DNA of 64,000 bases. It comes from Legionella cherrii. GTDB taxonomy: Bacteria; Pseudomonadota; Gammaproteobacteria; Legionellales; Legionellaceae. Position numbers and translations under genes: made by a program. Of the stretch, positions 35,226 through 42,630 are shown piece by piece; the first letter of the stretch is position 1, and each line of letters begins with the position of its first letter. The DNA lies in assembly GCF_900635815.1 (NCBI RefSeq), contig NZ_LR134173.1, positions 1,706,001-1,770,000 of the forward strand, in the 5' to 3' direction. Under the pieces are notes generated by a model. That model made no database searches. It saw only the letters and a list, made by a program, of their open reading frames with translations, and was not told the DNA's origin.

Positions 35226-36014
35226 CTACAACATTACAGCAATACCCACGTTAACATAATGCGTAAAACTACCTAAATAATTGTATAACTGTTGGCCTCC
35301 ACTAAGATTCAATATGGTATTGGGAAAAACAAGAAATAGGATTCCCCCATCAAAGTTGTAGCCAGCACCTTGAGTCGCGCTAATTTTACTTTGACCGTAT
35401 AGTTCTATATAAAGGGAAGTCCTGGAATTCGGTGAGAAACCTAGAGAAACATCAGGATTAATTGTGTTAAAGTAATTGCCTCCACTCAGTTTAGGATCAC
35501 TGAGTCTGCTTACTCCAAGTTGTCCGGTAATGCTAAATTGATCATTAATTTCATAGTATGCAATACCATTGAACGTTATACCCCAGTGATTGCTGCCATA
35601 AGCAGCACTCCCTGTTGGCGTATCGGCAATTCCTTGCAGCGCGAAGACCCAATTTTTTTTGGAGCTGATTGTGTGTTTTAAACCAAAGCGCGTGTCGGTA
35701 GTACCTGTTCCAGGAAAACTTTTTTGGTCAATGTAGTTGGGTGGAAAAACAAAAAATTCATTATTTGCTGGTAAACCAATGCGAATATCTGCATTCGGAA
35801 CATTTTGTTGGATACCAGCATGATCAGGTAGTTGCTGATCAATGTAGTTTAATTCAATGAATACCTTTTTAAATGGTGGGGGACAAGGGCTATTTACATT
35901 ACTCGGCGAGCTTATAACATTTAATATATCAGAACAAATATCATTATCGGCAACTGCAGTGAGTGGAGTTGCACTAAGAATGCAAAAAACAATTTTAATT
36001 AATGTACTTTTCAA
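35226..36014 (-). CDS. Outer-membrane beta-barrel-like exported protein
   Basis: This 262-residue protein has a signal peptide (STLIKIVFCILSATPLTAVA-DND). The mature part has alternating-polarity strands rich in Gly, Asn and aromatic residues, for example NWVFALQGIADTPTGSAAYG, NGIAYYEINDQFSITGQLGV and HYVNVGIAVML at the end. This resembles 'phenol MetA pathway transporter' or similar barrel proteins, but the family is not certain. The start is TTG at 36014, with GGAG upstream; no in-frame ATG gives a better signal peptide. It is convergent with the duplicated membrane protein gene across a palindromic repeat. Confidence 0.8.
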   Translation of the reverse strand: MKSTLIKIVFCILSATPLTAVADNDICSDILNVISSPSNVNSPCPPPFKKVFIELNYIDQQLPDHAGIQQNVPNADIRIGLPANNEFFVFPPNYIDQKSFPGTGTTDTRFGLKHTISSKKNWVFALQGIADTPTGSAAYGSNHWGITFNGIAYYEINDQFSITGQLGVSRLSDPKLSGGNYFNTINPDVSLGFSPNSRTSLYIELYGQSKISATQGAGYNFDGGILFLVFPNTILNLSGGQQLYNYLGSFTHYVNVGIAVML

Positions 36015-36190
36015 AACTCATTTACTCCATTAAATATGCAATAAAAAACTATTCCGTGCATTCAGAGATTTTTATAACAGTTTAGGATTTATTTATATTT
36101 CCACGTCAGCCCGATGACGAATACCTGATATCTATTACAAAAATACCATCTAAACTATGTATATAAAAATATAATTTTAAGGAATAGATT

Positions 36191-37411
36191 ATGGCTGTTA
36201 CCACAGGATTATCTGGAAATGAAATATATTGTTTACAGCTTAAAAACTACTCCCCTGGAGCTATAGTTGTTGGAAATAGTGTTCATTCTTTGGGAGTTAT
36301 AGGCAGTGTCGGTTCTGGTTTTAAAGCGATATTAGGTGGTGAGTTAACGCAGATTACTTCACTTATAGAAGAGGGTAGGGAAACCGCATATAAACGAATG
36401 TTAGAGGAGGCTGCTAGGGAAAATGCAACAGGAATCACTGGAGTCACCAGCCAATTAATAATGCATGGAGCCAATATTGAATTTTTATCAATAGGTTCGG
36501 TGATTTATGCTGACAGCGGAGCAGATAAGAACAAGTTTTCAACTTCAGCAGATGGGCAGGAATTGTATGCCCAGCTTGATGCCGGGTACAAACCAATTTG
36601 TTTTGCTTTTGGCAATGTAGCCTATTCTATGGGCTTAGGTCGAGGGATAATTGGCAGTTTAAAAACGTTGGCTCGCGGTGAAATCAAGGAGTACTCTGAT
36701 ATTTTCAATAAAACCAGGCACTTGGCCTTAAATCGTATTATCGCCCATGCGCGACAATATAAAGCAAATGCAGTACTGGGTATTAAGACAACCGTTTTGC
36801 CGTTTGGTGGGGTTAGTGAAATGCTGATGATAGGCACTGCTTCGCAAAATCCGCAATTAATCACGGCTATGGATAATGATGTAGTTACTAGTGACATGAC
36901 GAATATTGAAATGTGGAATATGGCGCGTTTAGGTTACGCTCCTATGAAGTTACTTTTGGGCACATCGGTTTATTCTCTGGGATTAGTAGGTGGAATTACC
37001 TCGGCAATTAAAGCATTTGTCCGTGGAGAAATTAATGAGCTGACGCGTTTGATTTATCAAGCCCGTGAAAATGCCTTGGCAATTATCAATGAAGAAGCAC
37101 AGGCCATAGGGGCAGATGATGTAGTGGGGGTTAAAACCTATGTGTATCAATTAGGGAATGGCTTAATTGAGTTTCTGGCCATAGGTACTGCCGTTAAGAA
37201 GACCAACCGTACTCAAACTGAAACAGAACAATTGCCGCCACAGGCAATTATTGTCGATAAAGATACTTTTTATGATTCAACTAACTTAAACAGCCTGGCG
37301 GTTAATGTGAACACGGGAAGCAAACCGCTTAATAGAGGAAATTTATCTCTCTTGGCTCCCTTATTGATAATAATCGCTTTAATAGTCATTCAATTTCTTA
37401 TGAGGCGATAA
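36191..37411 (+). CDS. Triple YbjQ-domain protein with C-terminal membrane anchor
   Basis: This 406-residue protein contains three copies of the YbjQ/UPF0145 ('heavy-metal-binding', DUF74) fold, at about 13-107, 134-217 and 253-335. Each copy shows VxSLG or AYSMG, then a RGEI/GGEL helix, a long helix with A.....I..A...A, and a final strand ending FLSIG, MLMIG or FLAIG. A single hydrophobic helix (386-403, LSLLAPLLIIIALIVIQFL) ends the protein, followed by MRR, like a tail anchor. Ordinary YbjQ proteins are about 105 residues and assemble as pentamers, so a covalent trimer is unusual. Function is unknown. AAGGAAT precedes the ATG. Confidence 0.85.
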   Translation: MAVTTGLSGNEIYCLQLKNYSPGAIVVGNSVHSLGVIGSVGSGFKAILGGELTQITSLIEEGRETAYKRMLEEAARENATGITGVTSQLIMHGANIEFLSIGSVIYADSGADKNKFSTSADGQELYAQLDAGYKPICFAFGNVAYSMGLGRGIIGSLKTLARGEIKEYSDIFNKTRHLALNRIIAHARQYKANAVLGIKTTVLPFGGVSEMLMIGTASQNPQLITAMDNDVVTSDMTNIEMWNMARLGYAPMKLLLGTSVYSLGLVGGITSAIKAFVRGEINELTRLIYQARENALAIINEEAQAIGADDVVGVKTYVYQLGNGLIEFLAIGTAVKKTNRTQTETEQLPPQAIIVDKDTFYDSTNLNSLAVNVNTGSKPLNRGNLSLLAPLLIIIALIVIQFLMRR

Positions 37412-37506
37412 CTTTCTTGTTGTTTGTTTTTTAGCTCATACTTTCTAACATCTTTTGATATTATAAGCTATTATTCAAACACCTCTAATCATAAAAGGAA
37501 TGAATC

Positions 37507-37893
37507 ATGTCAGAAAATTCTATGGGACAATTCTGTTGGAATGAGTTAGCTACTGCGGATATGCACAAGGCGAAAGAGTTTTATAGCAAAGTACTAGGCT
37601 GGCAATTTAAAGAAATCCATTCTGACGAGACGATGACTTATACCCTGATACAAACCAAAGATAAGGATGTTGGTGGTATGTGGCAAATTCCTGCAAATCA
37701 ACAAAAAGAAATACCCCCACATTGGATGGCTTATATTCTGGTGAATAATGTTGCAGATACTCTGGCAAAATCAAAGCAAAATGGAGCTCATGAGGTAAAA
37801 GGAGTCACCCAGGTAGGCGATATGGGTAGTTTTGCAATTATTAAAGATCCTACAGGTGCTCACATCGCATTTTGGGAAACTCATAGCAAGTAA
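37507..37893 (+). CDS. VOC family protein (glyoxalase-like)
   Basis: This 128-residue VOC protein has the family outline CWNELATADMHKAKEFYSKV, then KDVGGMWQIP, HWMAYILVNNV, and FAIIKDPTGAHIAFWE. This corresponds to the short 'VOC family, 27-kDa antigen-like' group. No substrate can be assigned. A strong ribosome-binding site (AAAAGGAATGAATC) precedes ATG. The gene is 95 bp after the triple YbjQ gene and is followed by hairpins before the convergent AI-2E permease. Confidence 0.9.
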   Translation: MSENSMGQFCWNELATADMHKAKEFYSKVLGWQFKEIHSDETMTYTLIQTKDKDVGGMWQIPANQQKEIPPHWMAYILVNNVADTLAKSKQNGAHEVKGVTQVGDMGSFAIIKDPTGAHIAFWETHSK

Positions 37894-37917
37894 AGGTTTT
37901 CTTATTGCAGCTCGTTT

Positions 37918-37950
37918 AAAAATTCTCCTCCCTCATGATTTAGGGAGGAG
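37918..37950 (-). terminator. Intrinsic terminator of the AI-2E-family gene
   Basis: A perfect 9-bp stem CTCCTCCCT (37925-37933) / AGGGAGGAG (37942-37950) is flanked at its left by AAAAATT, which reads as AATTTTT after the hairpin on the minus strand. It would end the minus-strand permease transcript, and possibly the plus-strand VOC transcript too. Confidence 0.68.
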
Positions 37951-37972
37951 TACGGTGAGGGGCACTCAGTTA

Positions 37973-38017
37973 TGCCCTTATCCGCCCTAAAGGGCACCTT
38001 CCCCTAGGGGAGAAGGG
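37973..38017. repeat. REP-like repeat, copy 1
   Basis: TGCCCTTATCCGCCCTAAAG followed by GGCACCTTCCCCTAGGGGAG closely matches a second copy at 46977-47023. Both contain a CCGCCC...GGGC hairpin and a CCCC...GGGG hairpin and sit between convergent genes. Confidence 0.7.
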
Positions 38018-38024
38018 AAATCTC

Positions 38025-39116
38025 CTAATATTGAATCCAATCTTGTTCAGGTAAATTTTCCATAGGTAACAGTTCATACGTTTTAAAGACGTCCCCATCT
38101 CGAGATAAAAGAATTGCTATAGGGCGGGTTTTTTCAAAATGAGCAAAGATAATCATCATCATTACAGTAATAGGCACTGAGAGAAACATGCCTAATATGC
38201 CCCATATCGCACCCCAAACTGCTAATGCAATTAAGATTACTAAGGGACTTAGATTCAATGAATTACTTAAGAAGCGTGGCTCAATCAAATTCCCGACAAT
38301 AAATTGAACTGCGCCTAAGCCCATGATGATTTCAGTAAAAGCAATCCATCCAGTAAATTGCACAATTGCAAGTGAGGCTGGGAACGCAATAGCGATAATC
38401 GCGCCAATATTGGGAATAAAATTCAGGAAAAAGATAAGCAGAGCCCAAAATTCTGCGAAATCTAATCCAACCCACTTCATAATGATCCAGCTGGCAATGG
38501 CGGTGCTAATGCTCAAAATGGATTTCAACCCCAGATAGGTCTGCGTGTTATTTACAATGTGATTAATGATGTTGTTAATCAGCAGACGTCCTTCTAATGT
38601 AGGGAACAACGCATCGATTTTTTTTAGGAAAAAATGCTGCTCCACAAACAAAAACGCCACATACAATAAAATGAGTACTGTTGAACTTGCTAAAGTAGTG
38701 AACACTCCATAAACATTAACAATAATGGTTTGCAGATTTAGGGTTTTGATCATGCCGTTAATACTTGCTAACAGTTCAATATGAAATTTTCGATCAATGT
38801 CATTAGAAATGGTTAATAAATGTTCTTGATAGCGACTTGAAGCTGCGATGACATTATTAACATTATTGGTAATGATATTAATAAAAACAAAAACTAAAAC
38901 AGCAACGATTGTGAATGCAAAAATCATACTGAGCCAATTGGGCAGAAGGGCGCCTAACCTGGGTATTTGCTGAATGATGTTACTGATAGTATTGAGAAGA
39001 TTCCAAATAAAAACTGCAATGACCAAAGGAATCAGCACGTGGCTGCCTACAATGAGAAAGTAGCCGACTATCCATATGATAATTAATCCGGATGTAAAAA
39101 GAACGATGCGGCTCAT
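38025..39116 (-). CDS. AI-2E family (TqsA/PerM-like) transporter
   Basis: This 363-residue integral membrane protein has about seven to eight helices in the AI-2E/PerM arrangement: N-terminal pair of helices, a soluble helical middle (SSRYQEHLLTISNDIDRKFH), then the C-terminal core with FWALLIFFLNFIPNIGAIIA and LIEPRFLSNSLNLSPLVILI, which are diagnostic. Family members export autoinducer-2 or act as ion/H+ antiporters; the cargo here is unknown. AGGAGTGATCCC precedes ATG. It is monocistronic, with an inverted-repeat element in its upstream region. Confidence 0.92.
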   Translation of the reverse strand: MSRIVLFTSGLIIIWIVGYFLIVGSHVLIPLVIAVFIWNLLNTISNIIQQIPRLGALLPNWLSMIFAFTIVAVLVFVFINIITNNVNNVIAASSRYQEHLLTISNDIDRKFHIELLASINGMIKTLNLQTIIVNVYGVFTTLASSTVLILLYVAFLFVEQHFFLKKIDALFPTLEGRLLINNIINHIVNNTQTYLGLKSILSISTAIASWIIMKWVGLDFAEFWALLIFFLNFIPNIGAIIAIAFPASLAIVQFTGWIAFTEIIMGLGAVQFIVGNLIEPRFLSNSLNLSPLVILIALAVWGAIWGILGMFLSVPITVMMMIIFAHFEKTRPIAILLSRDGDVFKTYELLPMENLPEQDWIQY

Positions 39117-39283
39117 GGGATCACTCCTAAAAAATGAGTTGGCTGAGCTGAGTGGGGTTTATTTCAAATACATCGCGCATAAGACAATTCCTTTTGAAAT
39201 TTTTTAATTCCCCTATATTAGCACTGTTCGATTAGGATAAGAATTTAAAAATAGAGATTATAAAATAAGGAAGTGATTTACTC

Positions 39284-39367
39284 GTAGCCTGGATTAAGCG
39301 AAGCCGTAACCCGGGGTAAGTCCATATAATTCCCGGGTTGAATTCCATTTCGCTGCTCTCAAGCTAC
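39284..39367. repeat. GTAGC-type inverted repeat element
   Basis: GTAGCCTGGATTAAGCGAAG...TAACCCGGG (left arm) mirrors CCCGGGTTGAATTCCATTTCG...AAGCTAC (right arm) over 84 bp. This resembles the common bacterial 'GTAGCCCGGATTAAGCG' repeat. A short relative is at 41020-41049. The remainder of the 39117-39384 gap shows no gene. Confidence 0.75.
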
Positions 39368-39384
39368 AAGTAAAATTTTTTATC

Positions 39385-39921
39385 TTAGAGTTTCATTGAG
39401 AAGCAGCTGCATGGGTCATCCTCAGAATCGCTAGGAGACTTTTTGGGCGTGAGAGCGCTTTTTGTAGTGTTAAATTGTTGTCTAAAATCCTCTTTTAAGC
39501 CAAGTGTGCTTTTCTCCGGTTCACATAATGGCTGAAACCCAATATATTCCACGATGGCATTGATGTATGCTTTGAGCTTATTCCAAATGCCAGGAGCTGC
39601 CATTAAGGTTGGCTCGTAACTTAAGATAGTTGTTCGGCATTCTTCAGCAAATTCTCGACAGCAAAACGCGTATTCGAAGATATTCATCGGTTGCTTGGTG
39701 TTTGCGTTGAAGGTTTGCTGTATTTCATCTAACCTAGCATTGAGTTGTAGTAACGCATTGATGATGTCTTTAGAATGGTTTTCTTCTGCTTCAGCTTTTA
39801 ATTCAATCCTTAAATCATCAATTGAAGTATATACTTTGGGCTTCTCTGAAAAAGCTTTTTTTAATCCTGCCCTCGCTTGAGCTACTTTTTTTTCACCCCA
39901 ATTCCACTTAAAAAATGCCAT
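39385..39921 (-). CDS. Hypothetical protein
   Basis: This 178-residue protein is not recognised. It is helical and charged with no signal peptide or membrane span (starts MAFFKWNWGEKKVAQARAGL). The middle has Cys-containing AFCCREFAEECR, and the tail is acidic and Ser-rich, ending SEDDPCSCFSMKL. The C-terminal acidic/Ser patch and Cys cluster could fit a translocated or lipidated protein, but no CAAX box is at the very end. A near-ideal ribosome-binding site (GAGGTG) precedes ATG. It is isolated between repeat-bearing gaps. Confidence 0.8.
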   Translation of the reverse strand: MAFFKWNWGEKKVAQARAGLKKAFSEKPKVYTSIDDLRIELKAEAEENHSKDIINALLQLNARLDEIQQTFNANTKQPMNIFEYAFCCREFAEECRTTILSYEPTLMAAPGIWNKLKAYINAIVEYIGFQPLCEPEKSTLGLKEDFRQQFNTTKSALTPKKSPSDSEDDPCSCFSMKL

Positions 39922-40056
39922 GTTTTCACCTCATTACTTTACATTAAAAATTTTATCTTTCGTTATTGCCAAGAAAAGGTAGCTCACTTTAGCACAAACA
40001 GATCTTAAAATAACAGTTTTTTTCAAAAAAAGAGCATTTAAAGGTTTTTAAATAAT

Positions 40057-40905
40057 CTAATGGATTAAAAAACAATCAATTGCCTTGGCTACAGGCCCCG
40101 GTTTATCCATATGTACATGATGCCCCCCGTCAACCTCATAAAGCGTACAATTTTCTATGGCGCGCATTCTTGCTTGAAAAATTTCTTCAGGATAAGGTAC
40201 CCCCTGTTTGGCGCGAATGAGACACAATGGCGCTTTAATCGCTTGCAACATCGCTCTTAGTTCATCCTCAAATGGAAGGGTCGACGCGACGCAATGCAAA
40301 CGTTTATCAAAAGTCCAATGCCAGCCCTCTTTATTTTTTACGGTACCGCGCTCAACTAAAGCTTCAGCGGCTTGATAACTAATGGAACCAATCTTCATCC
40401 GATCGTGGATGGCAGCAATACGATCAGTAAACAGCGTTCTTTGTTGGGGGTTATAGGATAAATAATGTGCTGCATCGTTTTGTAAGTTTGTTATCGCGTG
40501 CTCAATAAAATTGACCTTGGGTCCCAAAATATCAAGAAATATCAACTTTCCCACGCGCTCAGGTTGGGCAATCGCAATGGTTGTGGCCAGCAAAGAGCCT
40601 AATGAATGGGCAATGATATCAAAATGCTCCCATTTTAATGCTTTGATGAGATGGAACATCAACAAGGCATCATTTTTCCAATGCGGCATAACCCCCGGAG
40701 GATAATGGCTGGAAAATCCGGTACCTGGATAATCCACCGCAACAAGCTGTCTGTCAGGCAGCAATGGTGCCAAGAAATCAAAGCTTGCCGCATTATCCAG
40801 TTTGCCATGCAAACACAAAACAGGGTTGGGTTTTTCGGGATGCCAAATTTTTAAAGCAAGTGTAAAACCCGGAACAGGGATAATTCGTTCGACATAATTG
40901 TTCAT
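40057..40905 (-). CDS. Alpha/beta hydrolase
   Basis: This 282-residue alpha/beta-hydrolase-fold enzyme has an oxyanion region LCLHGKLDNAA, the nucleophile elbow AHSLGS with Ser101, and the catalytic His in DGGHHVHMDKPG (262-263); the acid is probably in the strand near residue 230. It resembles small soluble esterase/MEST-like hydrolases. The substrate is unknown. There is no signal peptide. It is encoded between an unknown protein gene and a CPT-like kinase gene on the same strand; gaps exceed 120 bp. Confidence 0.92.
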   Translation of the reverse strand: MNNYVERIIPVPGFTLALKIWHPEKPNPVLCLHGKLDNAASFDFLAPLLPDRQLVAVDYPGTGFSSHYPPGVMPHWKNDALLMFHLIKALKWEHFDIIAHSLGSLLATTIAIAQPERVGKLIFLDILGPKVNFIEHAITNLQNDAAHYLSYNPQQRTLFTDRIAAIHDRMKIGSISYQAAEALVERGTVKNKEGWHWTFDKRLHCVASTLPFEDELRAMLQAIKAPLCLIRAKQGVPYPEEIFQARMRAIENCTLYEVDGGHHVHMDKPGPVAKAIDCFLIH

Positions 40906-41023
40906 AAATGCTTAGGCAAACATCTTTGAATTGGGTGTGGTGATTTTATATAGTCTAAACACTGGCTTATAGTCCAATAGGTGTAAAAAAAACGTAATAA
41001 TATCGTAAATTATCATACTGTAG

Positions 41024-41049
41024 CCCGTATTAGCGTAGCGTAATACGGG
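41024..41049. repeat. Hairpin containing the stop codon of the CPT-like gene
   Basis: A perfect 9-bp stem CCCGTATTA (41024-41032) / TAATACGGG (41041-41049) surrounds GCGTAGCG. It resembles the GTAGCCCG-type repeat. The stop codon of the minus-strand gene (41030-41032) lies inside the stem, so the gene's last residues (RITLR) are encoded by the repeat. Confidence 0.7.
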
Positions 41050-41611
41050 TTTCTAAGGCCCGAAAAACCTCATCACCAATTTGTTGAGTATTCATTTCTT
41101 CAGTATTAATACACAAATCACAATGCTCCTGAAAATCGAATCGCTTTAACCAATGAAGTGCTGATCCTTTTAATCGATCGCCCCTGGCTGCTTCTCTTTG
41201 CGCAATCGTTGCCTCAGAAGCATCAAGATAAACAAATAACACGCCATAACTTTCTAAAATCTCTTTATAACTTTTAAATTCATCAATAGTAGTAATAAAG
41301 GAATCTACAATAATATTGAAGCCTTGTTCGGCAAGAAGCTTCAGGACATTCGGTATGGTTAAATAGAGTTTGGAACACAATGCCCCAGGGATGATTTCGT
41401 AGGTTCCATCGGCATATTGGTGCGCATAGCAGATATCATTGGGAATACAAACTTGCGGATTATCAGGATGGAGCCCCGCAAATTTATCCCCCAGCATGCC
41501 CAAATACCCATCAGTAATAAAGCTGAGCCAGCCATCACCAAGCCTACTTTGTAATTCATGACATAGTGTTGATTTGCCTGAAGATGAAGTGCCACAAACT
41601 ATAATAATCAT
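41030..41611 (-). CDS. Chloramphenicol phosphotransferase-like P-loop kinase
   Basis: This 193-residue protein has Walker A GTSSSGKST (7-15) and the layout of the CPT/AAA_33-type small kinases: VDSFITTIDEFKSYKEIL, VYLDASEATIAQREAARGDR and LHWLKRFDFQEHCDLCINTE. CPT proteins phosphorylate chloramphenicol in producers, but most family members act on unknown small molecules, so resistance should not be assumed. It is soluble. The C-terminus runs into a repeat hairpin that supplies the stop codon, suggesting the original end may have been altered by repeat insertion. Confidence 0.88.
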   Translation of the reverse strand: MIIIVCGTSSSGKSTLCHELQSRLGDGWLSFITDGYLGMLGDKFAGLHPDNPQVCIPNDICYAHQYADGTYEIIPGALCSKLYLTIPNVLKLLAEQGFNIIVDSFITTIDEFKSYKEILESYGVLFVYLDASEATIAQREAARGDRLKGSALHWLKRFDFQEHCDLCINTEEMNTQQIGDEVFRALETRITLR

Positions 41612-41853
41612 TTTTTTACCTAATAAGCTAAAGTCGATGAAGGTTTAAACTGGGATTGTGTGGTAATTTTAAATAGGCTGCAATTGTTTTCTATTGATTA
41701 GGGACTGTTTCCATTGTCTTGAACATACGGTCAGCTTATGAGCTACGATGCGCAGATTTTTTTGTAGGTTTGCTGACCTGGACTTGGTTTTGCTAATGAG
41801 CAAACAATGCTAAAATATGCTTCATTATTCAATTAATAAGCAGAGCATGCTCC

Positions 41854-42159
41854 ATGTTAGAAAAATATTTGCAAGCAGGTATAAATTATAATAGAACCGA
41901 AGATACTTTAGAGCTGGGACTTGGATTAGCCAAGCAAGCAGAAATGGATAAAACTAATTTCGATTCTGAGATAATACAAAAAACCAAAAAAAATGTTGAA
42001 AATATTATTTCGGAGTACAAGAAAATTCATGTGGGATCCTCATTATGGGCTACCAAGCAAACCAAATTAATGGAGGAATTAAGGAAAACTATAAAGCCGG
42101 TACAACCAGGATCTGATGAATCTGAAATAGATGAGAGCATGAGATTACGTTACACCTAA
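41854..42159 (+). CDS. Small hypothetical protein
   Basis: This 101-residue protein is not recognised. It is acidic, helical, without signal peptide or membrane segment, and contains EDTLELGLGLAKQAEMDKTN and a flexible tail (PGSDESEIDESMRLRYT). The start is ATG at 41854; the ribosome-binding site is weak (CAGAGCATG). It ends 38 bp before another small unknown gene on the same strand, and the two probably form a unit. Confidence 0.62.
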   Translation: MLEKYLQAGINYNRTEDTLELGLGLAKQAEMDKTNFDSEIIQKTKKNVENIISEYKKIHVGSSLWATKQTKLMEELRKTIKPVQPGSDESEIDESMRLRYT

Positions 42160-42197
42160 GAACCGGTTGGTAATCCTATAAGAGATAGGAGAAAAGT

Positions 42198-42470
42198 ATG
42201 TCAAATCATCTTTCAATTCGTCCTGAAGATATATTGCCGGATGGAGTGGATACTGCATTAATCGATGGCAAAAGCGTAAGGAAAGGAACAATTGCGGCGT
42301 TTTTAGCGAATGCCGATATTTTTGAGCATCCAAACAGCACAGACAAGCAAAAAGAAGAGGCAATTAAGGCAATGAATGAGTTAGCGCCAGTAGTAATTGC
42401 TGTAGGTTTGCATCGACATGTTGTATTTAAAAATAAGGAAATCGAACAAATTCTTGTTGCGGCTGAATAA
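42198..42470 (+). CDS. Small hypothetical protein
   Basis: This 90-residue protein is not recognised. It starts MSNHLSIRPEDILPDGVDTA and contains KGTIAAFLANADIFEHPNST and ELAPVVIAVGLHRHVVFKNK. It is soluble by appearance. AGGAGAAAAGT gives a strong ribosome-binding site. It follows another small unknown gene and precedes lhr by 160 bp, with a REP-like fragment in between. Confidence 0.7.
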   Translation: MSNHLSIRPEDILPDGVDTALIDGKSVRKGTIAAFLANADIFEHPNSTDKQKEEAIKAMNELAPVVIAVGLHRHVVFKNKEIEQILVAAE

Positions 42471-42505
42471 TAATTAGGGGGACAACTATCTAAATTGTGC
42501 CTCAG

Positions 42506-42548
42506 GGTGGAGATCCCTCGCTGCACTCGGAATAACGAGACTGAGCGG
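42506..42548. repeat. REP-like fragment before lhr
   Basis: GGTGGAGATCCCTCGCTGCA then CTCGGAATAACGAGACTGAG resembles the common GAGATCCCTCGCTTCGCTCGGGATGAC-type intergenic repeat and shares GAGATCCCTC-like sequence with the repeat at 23525-23608. Confidence 0.5.
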
Positions 42549-42630
42549 AGAATCTCAAAAAAGGATACTGCTATACGGCAGTAAGATCGCCTATACTATG
42601 TATTGAATTTGCCCATTTATCATTAATTTC

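Noticed and set aside
39385-39921. C-terminal CSCFSMKL as a CAAX prenylation box
   Set aside because: The cysteine is not fourth from the end, so it is not a CAAX motif.
41030-41611. Calling the CPT-like kinase a chloramphenicol-resistance gene
   Set aside because: Family resemblance is to small P-loop kinases in general; most members do not act on chloramphenicol.
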